Positions 41,626-49,991 of a DNA stretch of 64,000 bases are shown piece by piece (the first letter of the stretch is position 1; every line of letters begins with the position of its first letter). The DNA comes from Sva-07 sp963774765 (GTDB taxonomy: Bacteria > Actinomycetota > Acidimicrobiia > Acidimicrobiales > Ilumatobacteraceae). Both the position numbers and the translations under genes were made by a program. The DNA lies in NCBI GenBank assembly GCA_963774765.1, contig CAVZGP010000011.1, positions 620,001-684,000 of the forward strand, in the 5' to 3' direction. The notes beneath the pieces are model-generated. The model did no database searches and was not told where the DNA came from. It saw only the letters and a list, made by a program, of their open reading frames with translations.

Positions 41626-41711
41626 CGCATCGGCCGGGTTCGCCCGGCCACCAGATCTCCCGGAGGCGTCCCCCTTCCGCTTCTCGGAGAAGTCCCCCTA
41701 ACGTGGGCGCC

Positions 41712-42143
41712 GTGCACGACACGGCGCCCACGTTGTATTTCCGGGTCGATGGCATGGCGTTCTTCGAGGCGCTGGTCGACGCGTTCTACGACGGCGTCGC
41801 CACCGACGAGGTCCTCGTGCCGATGTATCCCGAGCAGCCCGACCTCGCGGGCGCCCGTCACCGCCTCACCCTGTTCCTCGCGCAGTTCTGGGGTGGGCCG
41901 ACCACCTACATGGACGAGCGTGGCCATCCGAGGCTACGGATGCGGCACTTCCCGTTCCACGTCGGTCCGCTCGAACGCGACCGCTGGTTGGTGCACATGG
42001 CGGCAGCGGTCGAGCGTGTCTGCACCGAGCGTTCGGCGCCCGACGACATCGCCGCAGAGCTGATGGCCTACTTCGTGCCCGCCGCCGAACACCTGCGCAA
42101 CGACTCGGGCGTTCCCGTCTCGTCGCCGCCTGCGGGCCGGTAG
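41712..42143 (+). CDS. Truncated haemoglobin, group II (trHbO-like)
   Basis: A 143-residue globin. The B-helix Tyr10 is in 'DAFYDGV', the proximal His (F8) is in 'RLRMRHFPFHVG', and Trp G8 is in 'RDRWLVHMAAAV', a combination that marks group II (GlbO-type) proteins. The segment 'FLAQFWGGPTTYMDERGHPRLR' is also diagnostic. It likely binds O2 or detoxifies nitric oxide or peroxide. GTG codons at 41703 and 41712 are possible starts; I use the second. It lies 11 bp upstream of the ABC exporter genes. Confidence 0.9.
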   Translation: MHDTAPTLYFRVDGMAFFEALVDAFYDGVATDEVLVPMYPEQPDLAGARHRLTLFLAQFWGGPTTYMDERGHPRLRMRHFPFHVGPLERDRWLVHMAAAVERVCTERSAPDDIAAELMAYFVPAAEHLRNDSGVPVSSPPAGR

Positions 42144-42154
42144 GTTCGTCGCAG

Positions 42155-43081
42155 ATGCACGCCATCGACGTTCGGGACCTCCGCAAGGACTACGGCGCGG
42201 TCGTAGCAGTCGATGGACTCACGTTCCACGTCGGCGCGGGCGAGGTGTACGCACTGCTCGGCGAGAACGGCGCCGGCAAGTCGACTGCCGTCGAGATCCT
42301 CGAAGGACATCGGTCCGCAACGTCCGGCGCCGTCGAGGTGCTCGGCGCCGACCCGGGCCGTGCCGGCCGTGACTTCCGCGACCGCATCGGGATCGTGCTG
42401 CAGTCGTCGGGGGTCGAGGCCGAGTTCACCGTCCGCGAAGTGATCGAGCTCTACGGTGGCTGCTACCGCAACCCGCGATCGCTCGACGAGGTGGTCGGTC
42501 TCGTCGGTCTCGACGAGAAGGTCGACGCCCGCATCGGTTCGCTCTCGGGCGGCCAGCGGCGGCGTGTCGACCTGGCTCTCGGCATCGTCGGTCGCCCGGA
42601 GTTGTTGTTCCTCGACGAACCGACAACCGGTTTCGACCCCTCGGCGCGACGCAAGTCGTGGGATCTGATCGAGACGCTCGGCGACGACGGCACCACCGTG
42701 CTGCTCACCACCCACTACCTCGACGAAGCCGAACACCTCGCCGACCGGGTCGGAGTGCTGTCGGCGGGTCGGATGATCGCCGAGGGGTCACCGGACCAAC
42801 TGATCGGCCAGGCCAGCGGTACCACGATCAGCTTCATGCTGCCCGACAGCGTGCCGGTCGGCGATGCCGTCGCGACGTTCGGACATCTCCTCGGCGTCGA
42901 CATCCGGGTATCCGGAAGGTTGGTCGAGGCCAACGTCGAGCGGGCGACGGCAGCGGTGCATCGGATCACCGGCTGGGCGGTCGACACCGGCGTCGAACTC
43001 GAAGCGCTGTCCGTGAGTCGAGTGTCGCTCGAGGACGTCTACCTCGCGCTGACCGACGGCATGCCCGAGGTCGAATCGTGA
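42155..43081 (+). CDS. ABC exporter ATP-binding protein (DrrA/CcmA type)
   Basis: A 308-residue ATPase with Walker A GENGAGKS (36-43), the Q-loop LQSSGVEAEFTV typical of DrrA-like ABC-2 exporters, signature LSGGQ (129-133), Walker B LLFLDEP (149-155) and H-loop TTHYLDEAEHLADRV. The C-terminal 90 residues form the DrrA-type regulatory domain. GTGA at 43078-43081 overlaps the permease start. Drug or lipid export is a family-level guess. Confidence 0.93.
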   Translation: MHAIDVRDLRKDYGAVVAVDGLTFHVGAGEVYALLGENGAGKSTAVEILEGHRSATSGAVEVLGADPGRAGRDFRDRIGIVLQSSGVEAEFTVREVIELYGGCYRNPRSLDEVVGLVGLDEKVDARIGSLSGGQRRRVDLALGIVGRPELLFLDEPTTGFDPSARRKSWDLIETLGDDGTTVLLTTHYLDEAEHLADRVGVLSAGRMIAEGSPDQLIGQASGTTISFMLPDSVPVGDAVATFGHLLGVDIRVSGRLVEANVERATAAVHRITGWAVDTGVELEALSVSRVSLEDVYLALTDGMPEVES

Positions 43082-43914
43082 CGGGGTTCCCGGCGCCCCT
43101 GCGGCTCCTGGCAACACAGACCCGCTACCAACTCGTCACGTTCTGGCGGATCCCGGTGGCGGTGTTCTTCACGCTCGGGCTCCCGTTGATCATGCTCGTG
43201 CTCTTCAACGCGCTGTTCGGCAACGGCACCTTCTCCACATCGGAGGGCGAGATCTCCGCGCAGCAGTTCTACACCGGTGGGCTGGCCGCGTTCACGGCGG
43301 TGTCGGCAACGTTCACCAACCTCGCGAACATGGTGCCACTACGACGTGACGAGGGAGTACTGAAACGGTGGCGGGGAACGCCATTGCCGACGTGGGTCTA
43401 CCTCGCAGGATTCATCCTGTCGGCGGTGATCATCGCCTTCGTCGGTGTCGTGCTGATGCTGGCCCTCGGCGTGGTGGTGTACGACCTCGAGATCGAGGCC
43501 GCGAAGATGCCCGCCGCCATCCTGACCTTCCTCGTCGGGGTGGGAACGTTCGCCGCGCTCGGCATGGCGCTCGCCGCCGTGGTGAAGTCGGCGAGCTCGG
43601 CCTCGGCGGCCGCCAACGCGATCATCCTGCCGATGGCGTTCGTGTCGAACATCTTCATCCAGGTCGACGACGCGCCCGACTGGATCGTGGCGCTCGGCAA
43701 CTTCTTCCCGCTCAAGCACTTCGCCGAGGCATTCCAGAACTGCTTCACGCCCTTCGTCGAGCCGCCCGCGTTCGAGTGGGCGAGCATGGGGTACGTCGCA
43801 TTGTGGGGTGTGCTCGGCCTCGTCGTGGCCCTGCGCCGGTTCACCTGGGAACCCAGCGGCAGTGCCCCTCGCGGTCGCCGCTCGCGCCGAGCCGCCGCCG
43901 ACGCAACCCCCTGA
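43078..43914 (+). CDS. ABC-2 type exporter permease (DrrB-like)
   Basis: A 278-residue protein with six helices in the ABC-2 layout: 'VFFTLGLPLIMLVLFNALFG', 'FTAVSATFTNLANMVPLRRDEGVLKRWRGTPLP' (the conserved cytoplasmic coupling segment), 'LPMAFVSNIFI' and the re-entrant 'FFPLKHFAEAFQNCFTP'. It partners the ATPase immediately upstream. The C-terminus is Arg-rich and cytoplasmic. Confidence 0.92.
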   Translation: MTGFPAPLRLLATQTRYQLVTFWRIPVAVFFTLGLPLIMLVLFNALFGNGTFSTSEGEISAQQFYTGGLAAFTAVSATFTNLANMVPLRRDEGVLKRWRGTPLPTWVYLAGFILSAVIIAFVGVVLMLALGVVVYDLEIEAAKMPAAILTFLVGVGTFAALGMALAAVVKSASSASAAANAIILPMAFVSNIFIQVDDAPDWIVALGNFFPLKHFAEAFQNCFTPFVEPPAFEWASMGYVALWGVLGLVVALRRFTWEPSGSAPRGRRSRRAAADATP

Positions 43915-43926
43915 CCGTCGTCCCCG

Positions 43927-43980
43927 CCCGAAAATGCCTGGATGTGCGCGCTCAGCGCGACAAACCAGGCATTTTTCGGG
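43927..43980. terminator. Strong bidirectional stem-loop terminator
   Basis: CCCGAAAATGCCTGG (43927-43941) pairs with CCAGGCATTTTTCGGG (43965-43980). The 23-nt interior is also partly paired (GCGC-TCA-GCGC). A-runs and T-runs inside the stem give a U-rich stretch on both strands. It lies in the 79-bp gap between the exporter permease (+) and the methyltransferase (-), where termination is needed in both directions. Confidence 0.75.
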
Positions 43981-43993
43981 CTCGGCGGGTGAG

Positions 43994-44787
43994 TCAGCGA
44001 GGTTGGGGGCCGAGCGCGAAGCACGCCACGGCGGTTGCCGCGGCGGCGTTGAGCGAGTCGACACCGGCGGCCATCGGGATCCGTACGGGTGTCGCGAGGG
44101 CGAGGAGTTCGTCGCTGAGGCCCGAGCGTTCCGATCCGATCATGATGCCGACGCGTTCGCCCGGCGTGATCGAGCGGATCGAGACCGCGCCAGGATCCGG
44201 AGTCATCGCGTAGAACTCGACGTCGGTGAGCGTTCGGAGTTCGCCGATCAGGTCGGTCGTGCGGGCGTGCGGGAGCGCGAACACGGTGCCCATCCCGACA
44301 CGTAGCGAGCGACGAGCGAGCGGATCGGCGCTCGTGTGGTCGAGGATCAGTCCGTCCCAGCCGAGGGCTGCAGCGTTGCGGATGATCGAGCCGATGTTGG
44401 AGGGGTTGTCGACCGCCTCGACGATCACCATGCGGTTGCTCCTCGCTGCGAGCTCCGCGACACTCGGGCGTGACGGGCGGTCGAACAGCGTGACGATCGA
44501 CAACGGGATGCCGAGCTGCGACACCACTCGGCGGACCTCGTCACCGCCGCCGTACACCGGGCAGTCGAGTGCCGCGGCGATGGCGGGGATCCGCTCGGCG
44601 TCGACGAGTGCAGCGATGGCGCGGCATCCGGCGGCGAGTGCCCGCTCGACGACGAGGTCTCCCTCGGCCAGGAACATCCCCGCGCCGGCGTCGTCGCGTT
44701 TGTCGGCACGACTCGCGAGACCGCGTTCGTTGAGGCGGAACTGACGGTAGCGAGGATCCTCGGGGTCGTCGATCCGGATCACCTGCA

Positions 44788-44788
<1 letters not shown>
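43994..44788 (-). CDS. SpoU/TrmH-family RNA 2'-O-methyltransferase
   Basis: A 264-residue SPOUT methyltransferase. The N-terminal substrate-binding domain (about 1-95) contains 'FLAEGDLVVERAL'. The knot domain has the three motifs: 'EAVDNPSNIGSIIRNAAALGWDGLIL' (motif 1, with catalytic-type Asn/Arg), 'ERVGIMIGSERSGLSD' (motif 2) and 'IPMAAGVDSLNAAAATAVA' (motif 3). It methylates a ribose in tRNA or rRNA; the target is unknown. ATG 44788 overlaps the menB stop by one base (TGATG), so it is translationally coupled to menB. The open frame further upstream lacks homology. Confidence 0.9.
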
Positions 44789-45756
<968 letters not shown>

Positions 45757-45790
45757 CGCCCCATGTTGGCCGATCGGGTACCGTTCGCCC

Positions 45791-46576
45791 ATGCCGCACG
45801 CCGACGTCAACGGACAACGGATCTACTTCGAGGACACCGGCGGTGACGGCCCACCGGTGATCCTTGCCCACGGATTCCTCATGGACCACGAGATGTTCGT
45901 CCACCAGGTCGCCGCACTACGCAGCGACTTCCGTGTGATCACCTGGGACGAACGAGGCTTCGGGCAGACCCACTACGACGGTGAGCCCTTCTCGTATTGG
46001 GATTCGGCGAACGACTGCCTGGCGCTCCTCGACCATCTCGGGGTCGATCGAGCGGTCGTCGGCGGGATGAGCCAGGGTGGCTTTCTCTCGCTGCGCGTCG
46101 CGCTCACCGCTCCAAGTCGGGTTCGCGCCCTGATCCTGCTCGACACCCAGGCCGGGGCGGAGGATCCAGAGGTGGTACCGGGCTACGAGGGCCTGCGTGA
46201 CACCTGGCTGGCAGCCGGGCCGATCGATGATCTCGTCGAGGCCGTCGCCGGGCTGATCATTTCCGATCCCGAGGTCAATCCGGTGTGGATCGCCAAATGG
46301 AAGCAGCAGCCCAACGACTACATCCAGCAGCCCTTCGCCACGCTGATGTCCCGCGACGACATCACCGGCCGCCTCGGCGAGATCACCTGCCCGGCGCTCG
46401 TCGTGCACGGCACCGAGGACGTGTCGATCTCGATGGACAAGGCCGAGACCCTCGCCGCTGGGCTGTCCGGCTCCGGCCCCGTGGTGAAGGTCGGTGGCGC
46501 CCACGCCGCGAATCTGACCAATCCCGGGCCGGTCAACCTCGCGATCCGCGAGTTCCTCGCCGGACTGCCCGACTGA
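45791..46576 (+). CDS. Alpha/beta-hydrolase fold protein
   Basis: A 261-residue hydrolase. It has an HG oxyanion motif in 'VILAHGFLMDH', the 'TWDERGFGQT' strand, the nucleophile elbow GGMSQGG (Ser94), Asp near 'LVVHGTEDVSIS' and a C-terminal His in 'VGGAHAANLTNP'. It is divergent from menB (34 bp apart) and 2 bp upstream of cofE. The link with F420 or menaquinone metabolism is not clear. Substrate unknown. Confidence 0.88.
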   Translation: MPHADVNGQRIYFEDTGGDGPPVILAHGFLMDHEMFVHQVAALRSDFRVITWDERGFGQTHYDGEPFSYWDSANDCLALLDHLGVDRAVVGGMSQGGFLSLRVALTAPSRVRALILLDTQAGAEDPEVVPGYEGLRDTWLAAGPIDDLVEAVAGLIISDPEVNPVWIAKWKQQPNDYIQQPFATLMSRDDITGRLGEITCPALVVHGTEDVSISMDKAETLAAGLSGSGPVVKVGGAHAANLTNPGPVNLAIREFLAGLPD

Positions 46577-46578
46577 CC

Positions 46579-47331
46579 GTGGCGCGCATCGAGATCGTCG
46601 GCGTCGAGGGTCTTGCCGAGATCACGGCCGGCGACGATCTGGCAGCGCAGATCGTCCATGCCGCTCAGAAGTGCGGTGACCCGATCGTCGACCGCGACAT
46701 CGTCGTGATCACGTCGAAGATCGTGTCGAAGGCCGAAGGCTGCGCGGTCGAGCTCGACGAGATCGATCCGTCGGCGTTCGCAACGTCGTGGGCCAGCCGG
46801 TGGGACAAGGATCCGCGGGTCGTCGAGGTGGTGCTGCGCGAGTCGAAGCGGATCATCCGCCAGATCGGGCCCGTGCTGATCACCGAGACCCACCACGGGT
46901 TCTGCTGCGCGAACTCCGGCGTCGACCAGTCGTCCAGCGGTGCGCACGGGCGGGTACTCGTCCTGCCCGAGAACTCGGACGCGTCGGCTCGTCGGTATCG
47001 CGAGCGATTCGCCGAACTCGGCGTCGACGTCGCGGTGATCATCAGCGACACGTTCGGGCGGCCGTGGCGTGAGGGCCAGACCGACGTCGCCATCGGCGTC
47101 GCCGGTATTCATCCGTTGCGCAGTTACATCGGCGAGGTCGACCCTCACGGCCACGAGTTCCGTGTGCAGGAGATCTGCACCGCCGACGAATTGACCGCGG
47201 CCGCCGAGCTGGTCAAGGGCAACACCAGTCGGGTGCCGGTCGCGGTGATCCGCGGGTACGAGTGGACCACCGACGACACCGCCACGATGGCGCCCGTGCT
47301 CCGCGACTCCGAACGCGACCTCTTCCGCTGA
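46579..47331 (+). CDS. cofE: Coenzyme F420-0:L-glutamate ligase
   Basis: Adds gamma-linked glutamates to F420-0 using GTP and divalent metal. The 250-residue protein has the family blocks 'DIVVITSKIVSKAEG', 'ITETHHGFCCANSGVDQSS', 'VAVIISDTFGRPWREGQTDVAIG' and 'VDPHGHEFRVQEICTADELTAAAEL'. It lacks the C-terminal nitroreductase-like domain fused in mycobacterial FbiB, so the dehydro-F420 reductase step must be encoded elsewhere. Start GTG 46579, 2 bp after the hydrolase stop; likely co-transcribed. cofD is 42 kb away. Confidence 0.94.
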   Translation: MARIEIVGVEGLAEITAGDDLAAQIVHAAQKCGDPIVDRDIVVITSKIVSKAEGCAVELDEIDPSAFATSWASRWDKDPRVVEVVLRESKRIIRQIGPVLITETHHGFCCANSGVDQSSSGAHGRVLVLPENSDASARRYRERFAELGVDVAVIISDTFGRPWREGQTDVAIGVAGIHPLRSYIGEVDPHGHEFRVQEICTADELTAAAELVKGNTSRVPVAVIRGYEWTTDDTATMAPVLRDSERDLFR

Positions 47332-47351
47332 GCTGCCTCGTCCGGCGTTCT

Positions 47352-47390
47352 CGTGAACACTTTCACCTCCCACAGGTGAACTTGTTCACG
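47352..47390. terminator. Long hairpin between cofE and the M20 peptidase gene
   Basis: Two 17-nt arms (47352-47368 and 47374-47390) around a 5-nt loop match at 15 positions. The outer parts are CGTGAACA/TGTTCACG and the inner parts TTCACCT/AGGTGAA. It sits in a 74-bp convergent gap, so a two-way terminator is the likely role, although it lacks a T-run. Confidence 0.55.
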
Positions 47391-47405
47391 TGATCGGGGC
47401 GGGGG

Positions 47406-48755
47406 TCAGCCGACGAGATCCTTGGCGATGCCGTAGAAATAGTTGCCCGACATCCCGAGTGACTCGACGTCGATGCGTTCGTCGTTGCCGTGGAACCGGG
47501 TGCCGAACGTCGAGAAGTCCATCTTCGGTGAGAACAGGCCGGCGCCGTAGGCGGTGATGCCGCGCTCGCGGTAGAAGCGGGCGTCGGTGCCGCCGACGAT
47601 GAGGCCCGGAACGAGCTTGGCGCCCGGGTAGGCCACCTGGGTGTGCTTGGTGACGGTCTCCCACAGCAGGTTCGACGACCCGAAGTCGCACGATGTGGGA
47701 TCGCTGTGCTGGAGGACGGTGATGTCGACGTGGTCGAACATGTCGCCCAGCGCTTCGCGCAACATCGCCTCGACGTCGGCGCGTGTCGTGCCGGGCACGG
47801 TGCGGATGTCGACATCGACGTCGACGACGTCGGGGATCGTGTTCGTCTTCTGGCCGCCGTGGACGACGTTGGGGGAGAACGTCGTGTGTGTCTCGGCGTG
47901 GCAACGGCGGGCGACCGGGATCGGCAGTGACTCGATCGTCGACATGATCGTCTCGCTCGACAGCAGGCCGTCGCGAACCTCGTCGGGCAGGCTCATCGAC
48001 GCCACCTGAGTGCGCCAGATGTCGTCGATGTGTGCGGCCGGTCGATACTGCGACAGCCGACGGACGATCTCGGCGGCCTTGATCAGAGCGTTGTCGGCGC
48101 CGAAGGGCATCGAGCCGTGCCCGGGTGTGCCGTGCACGCGCAGGCGTCGCCACGCCAAGCCCTTCTCACCGACGTTGACCGTGACGGTGCGATTGCCGTG
48201 GTCGTCGGTGCTCGACCAGCCGCCCAGTTCAGTCAGCACGTAGTCGGCGGCGATCGCATCCCAGTGATGCTCGACCATCCACTCGGCGCCCCACACGCCG
48301 CCTGCCTCCTCGTCACCGACGCCGAAGTAGATCAGGTCGCCCTTCGGACGGAACCCTTCGGTGGCGAGCCGGCGGAAGGCGACCGCCATCGACGAGGTGA
48401 GGTTCAGCATGTCGATTGCGCCGCGACCCCACACCTCGCCTTCGATCACCTCGCCGCCGAAGGGATCCTCGCGCCACCCGTCGGGATTCACGGGCACGAC
48501 GTCGGTGTGCCCCATCAGACACAACGTGGGAGCGTCGGGGTCGGTTCCTTCGATGCGCGCCACCATCGAGTCGCGCCCCTCACGCGGTGTGAATCGTTCG
48601 ACGTCGAGACCGGCGCCTTCGAGGTAGGTGACGAGCAGGTCCGAGTTCCGCGTCTCGCCACCCGAATCCGGTGTGCCGTCGTTGACGCATGCGTTGCGGA
48701 TCAGGGACTGCAACAGTTCGGTGGTGGGTCCGGTGAACTCGTCAGGGGAGGCCAT
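47406..48755 (-). CDS. M20 family metallopeptidase/deacylase
   Basis: A 449-residue zinc exopeptidase or N-acyl-amino-acid hydrolase. The metal ligands are His83 in GHTDVVPV, Asp115 in GRGAIDML and Glu149/Glu150 in GVGDEEAGG. The lid dimerisation domain (about 195-320) includes 'VHGTPGHGSMPFGADNAL'. The closest architectures are ArgE/DapE/CPG2-like, but the true substrate is unclear. The gene ends against the cofE hairpin. Confidence 0.88.
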   Translation of the reverse strand: MASPDEFTGPTTELLQSLIRNACVNDGTPDSGGETRNSDLLVTYLEGAGLDVERFTPREGRDSMVARIEGTDPDAPTLCLMGHTDVVPVNPDGWREDPFGGEVIEGEVWGRGAIDMLNLTSSMAVAFRRLATEGFRPKGDLIYFGVGDEEAGGVWGAEWMVEHHWDAIAADYVLTELGGWSSTDDHGNRTVTVNVGEKGLAWRRLRVHGTPGHGSMPFGADNALIKAAEIVRRLSQYRPAAHIDDIWRTQVASMSLPDEVRDGLLSSETIMSTIESLPIPVARRCHAETHTTFSPNVVHGGQKTNTIPDVVDVDVDIRTVPGTTRADVEAMLREALGDMFDHVDITVLQHSDPTSCDFGSSNLLWETVTKHTQVAYPGAKLVPGLIVGGTDARFYRERGITAYGAGLFSPKMDFSTFGTRFHGNDERIDVESLGMSGNYFYGIAKDLVG

Positions 48756-48796
48756 GTCCGCACGCTAGTACTGCAACCGTGTGGCACGTTCTACGT

Positions 48797-49045
48797 ATGT
48801 GGACTACGTACGTGCCGAACAAGACGATCAGTGTTCCCGATGACGTGCTGGCGATCATCGCCGGTCTCGGCGTGCCGTTCTCGACGTGGGTTGCCGATCA
48901 GCTCCGACATCACGCCGCCATGCACTCGGGATTGAGCCCTTCCCAGCAGTTGCTCGCCGATGCCGAACTGGCGGGCACTCGACGTCCGAGCGCCGAAGAA
49001 TCGTCGATCGTGTTGGAGCGGATGGAACGATCCGCACCGTGGTAG
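48797..49045 (+). CDS. Putative antitoxin of a MazEF-like pair
   Basis: An 82-residue protein. The N-terminus 'YVPNKTISVPDDVLAIIAGLGVPFSTWVADQLRHHA' looks like a ribbon-helix-helix DNA-binding domain (a strand, then two helices), and the C-terminal half is polar and flexible, as is usual for the toxin-binding part of an antitoxin. Translation starts at ATG 48797. The toxin gene begins about 20 bp downstream. I infer the role from size, fold pattern and neighbour. Confidence 0.65.
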   Translation: MWTTYVPNKTISVPDDVLAIIAGLGVPFSTWVADQLRHHAAMHSGLSPSQQLLADAELAGTRRPSAEESSIVLERMERSAPW

Positions 49046-49065
49046 CGACGAGGACGGTGAGCGCA

Positions 49066-49380
49066 GTGTCCAGAGGTTCGGTGTATTGGATCGAACTCGA
49101 CGAGCGGCGGCCATGCGTCGTCGTCTCCTCCGAGGAGGTGCTCGGCGTCGACGTGTGGCAGACCCACGTCGTGCCCGTGACGTCCAACGTCGCACGGGCG
49201 GGCATCGCCGGCAATGTCCTGCTGCCGGCGAGTGCAAGCGGACTCCCGAAGGACTCGGTGGCGGTTCCGCTCGGCCTCGAGTTGGTCGATCGTGCACTGC
49301 TCGGCGAACGGGCCGTCCGCCTGCCGAGCATCCTCGTCGACGACATCGACGACGGACTCCGAGCGATCCTCGGGCTCTGA
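49066..49380 (+). CDS. MazF/PemK-like toxin (mRNA interferase family)
   Basis: A 104-residue PemK/MazF barrel protein opening 'SRGSVYWIELDERRPCVVVSS' (the conserved RG-x-VW/Y and RP-x-V-V segments). It continues with 'VVPVTSNVARAGIAGNVLLPAS', 'GLPKDSVAVPLGLELVDR', a variant of the usual 'L..ds.v...qi..vdk', and the closing helix. In this family such proteins cleave RNA at short motifs. The starts GTG 49066, 49057 and 49039 are all in frame; I take 49066. The antitoxin candidate is immediately upstream. Confidence 0.75.
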   Translation: MSRGSVYWIELDERRPCVVVSSEEVLGVDVWQTHVVPVTSNVARAGIAGNVLLPASASGLPKDSVAVPLGLELVDRALLGERAVRLPSILVDDIDDGLRAILGL

Positions 49381-49384
49381 TTCC

Positions 49385-49975
49385 CTATCGTGGGTCGGGC
49401 CGGCCGATGCCGGTCACGGCCGTGCGCCAGATCGTGTCGACGCGGTCGGTGTCCAGCAGGGCCGGCGCCTGAGCTTCGAGCGCTGCAAGCCACTCGTCGA
49501 TCCGTTGCCCTTCGACCAGGACGCTGCCGTGGGCGAGATCGTCGGCGGCAGGTCGTTTCGGGTCGGGTGTGCCCCAGTAGATGCGGGCCCACTGGTCGCA
49601 CGACGAACCCACCGAGCGGAGCAATTCGTCGAGTGGACCGCGGGCGACCGCAGCTTCGCTGACGAGGACAGCGTCGTTGCGGGCGTTGCGGAGCTGATCG
49701 GCGTCCGGTCGGTCAGCCACGTGGGTGGTGACCGCGAAGACGCCTGCGGGTCCGACGATGACGTGGTCGATGTCACCGAGGGCTCCGCCGATCTCGTAGA
49801 CGATCCGCCACGGCGGGCTCGGCGCGCGGTGCAGGGCTTCGGCGGTGAGGCGCAGACCGGCCACCGGTTTCGCCTCGTCGGGTCGCATCGCGGCCATCGA
49901 GCGCCGATACCAGGTGAAGGCGACGACGATGAGGGCCGGCAGGACGATCAGTGGAACGATGATGCCGAGGCTCAC
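49385..49975 (-). CDS. Membrane-anchored NERD-like protein
   Basis: A 196-residue protein. GTG 49975 is followed at once by a helix (SLGIIVPLIVLPALIVVAF). The outside or cytosolic part carries a NERD-like core, 'YEIGGALGDIDHVIVGPAGVFAVTTHVADRPD'. The family's GDID-H-V-V-G-P-G-V pattern is intact, but the catalytic 'K' of the 'TK' strand is replaced by His, so nuclease activity is doubtful. It overlaps nothing and ends 4 bp from the toxin gene on the opposite strand. Confidence 0.65.
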   Translation of the reverse strand: MSLGIIVPLIVLPALIVVAFTWYRRSMAAMRPDEAKPVAGLRLTAEALHRAPSPPWRIVYEIGGALGDIDHVIVGPAGVFAVTTHVADRPDADQLRNARNDAVLVSEAAVARGPLDELLRSVGSSCDQWARIYWGTPDPKRPAADDLAHGSVLVEGQRIDEWLAALEAQAPALLDTDRVDTIWRTAVTGIGRPDPR

Positions 49976-49991
49976 CCGACCATTGTGCCGG

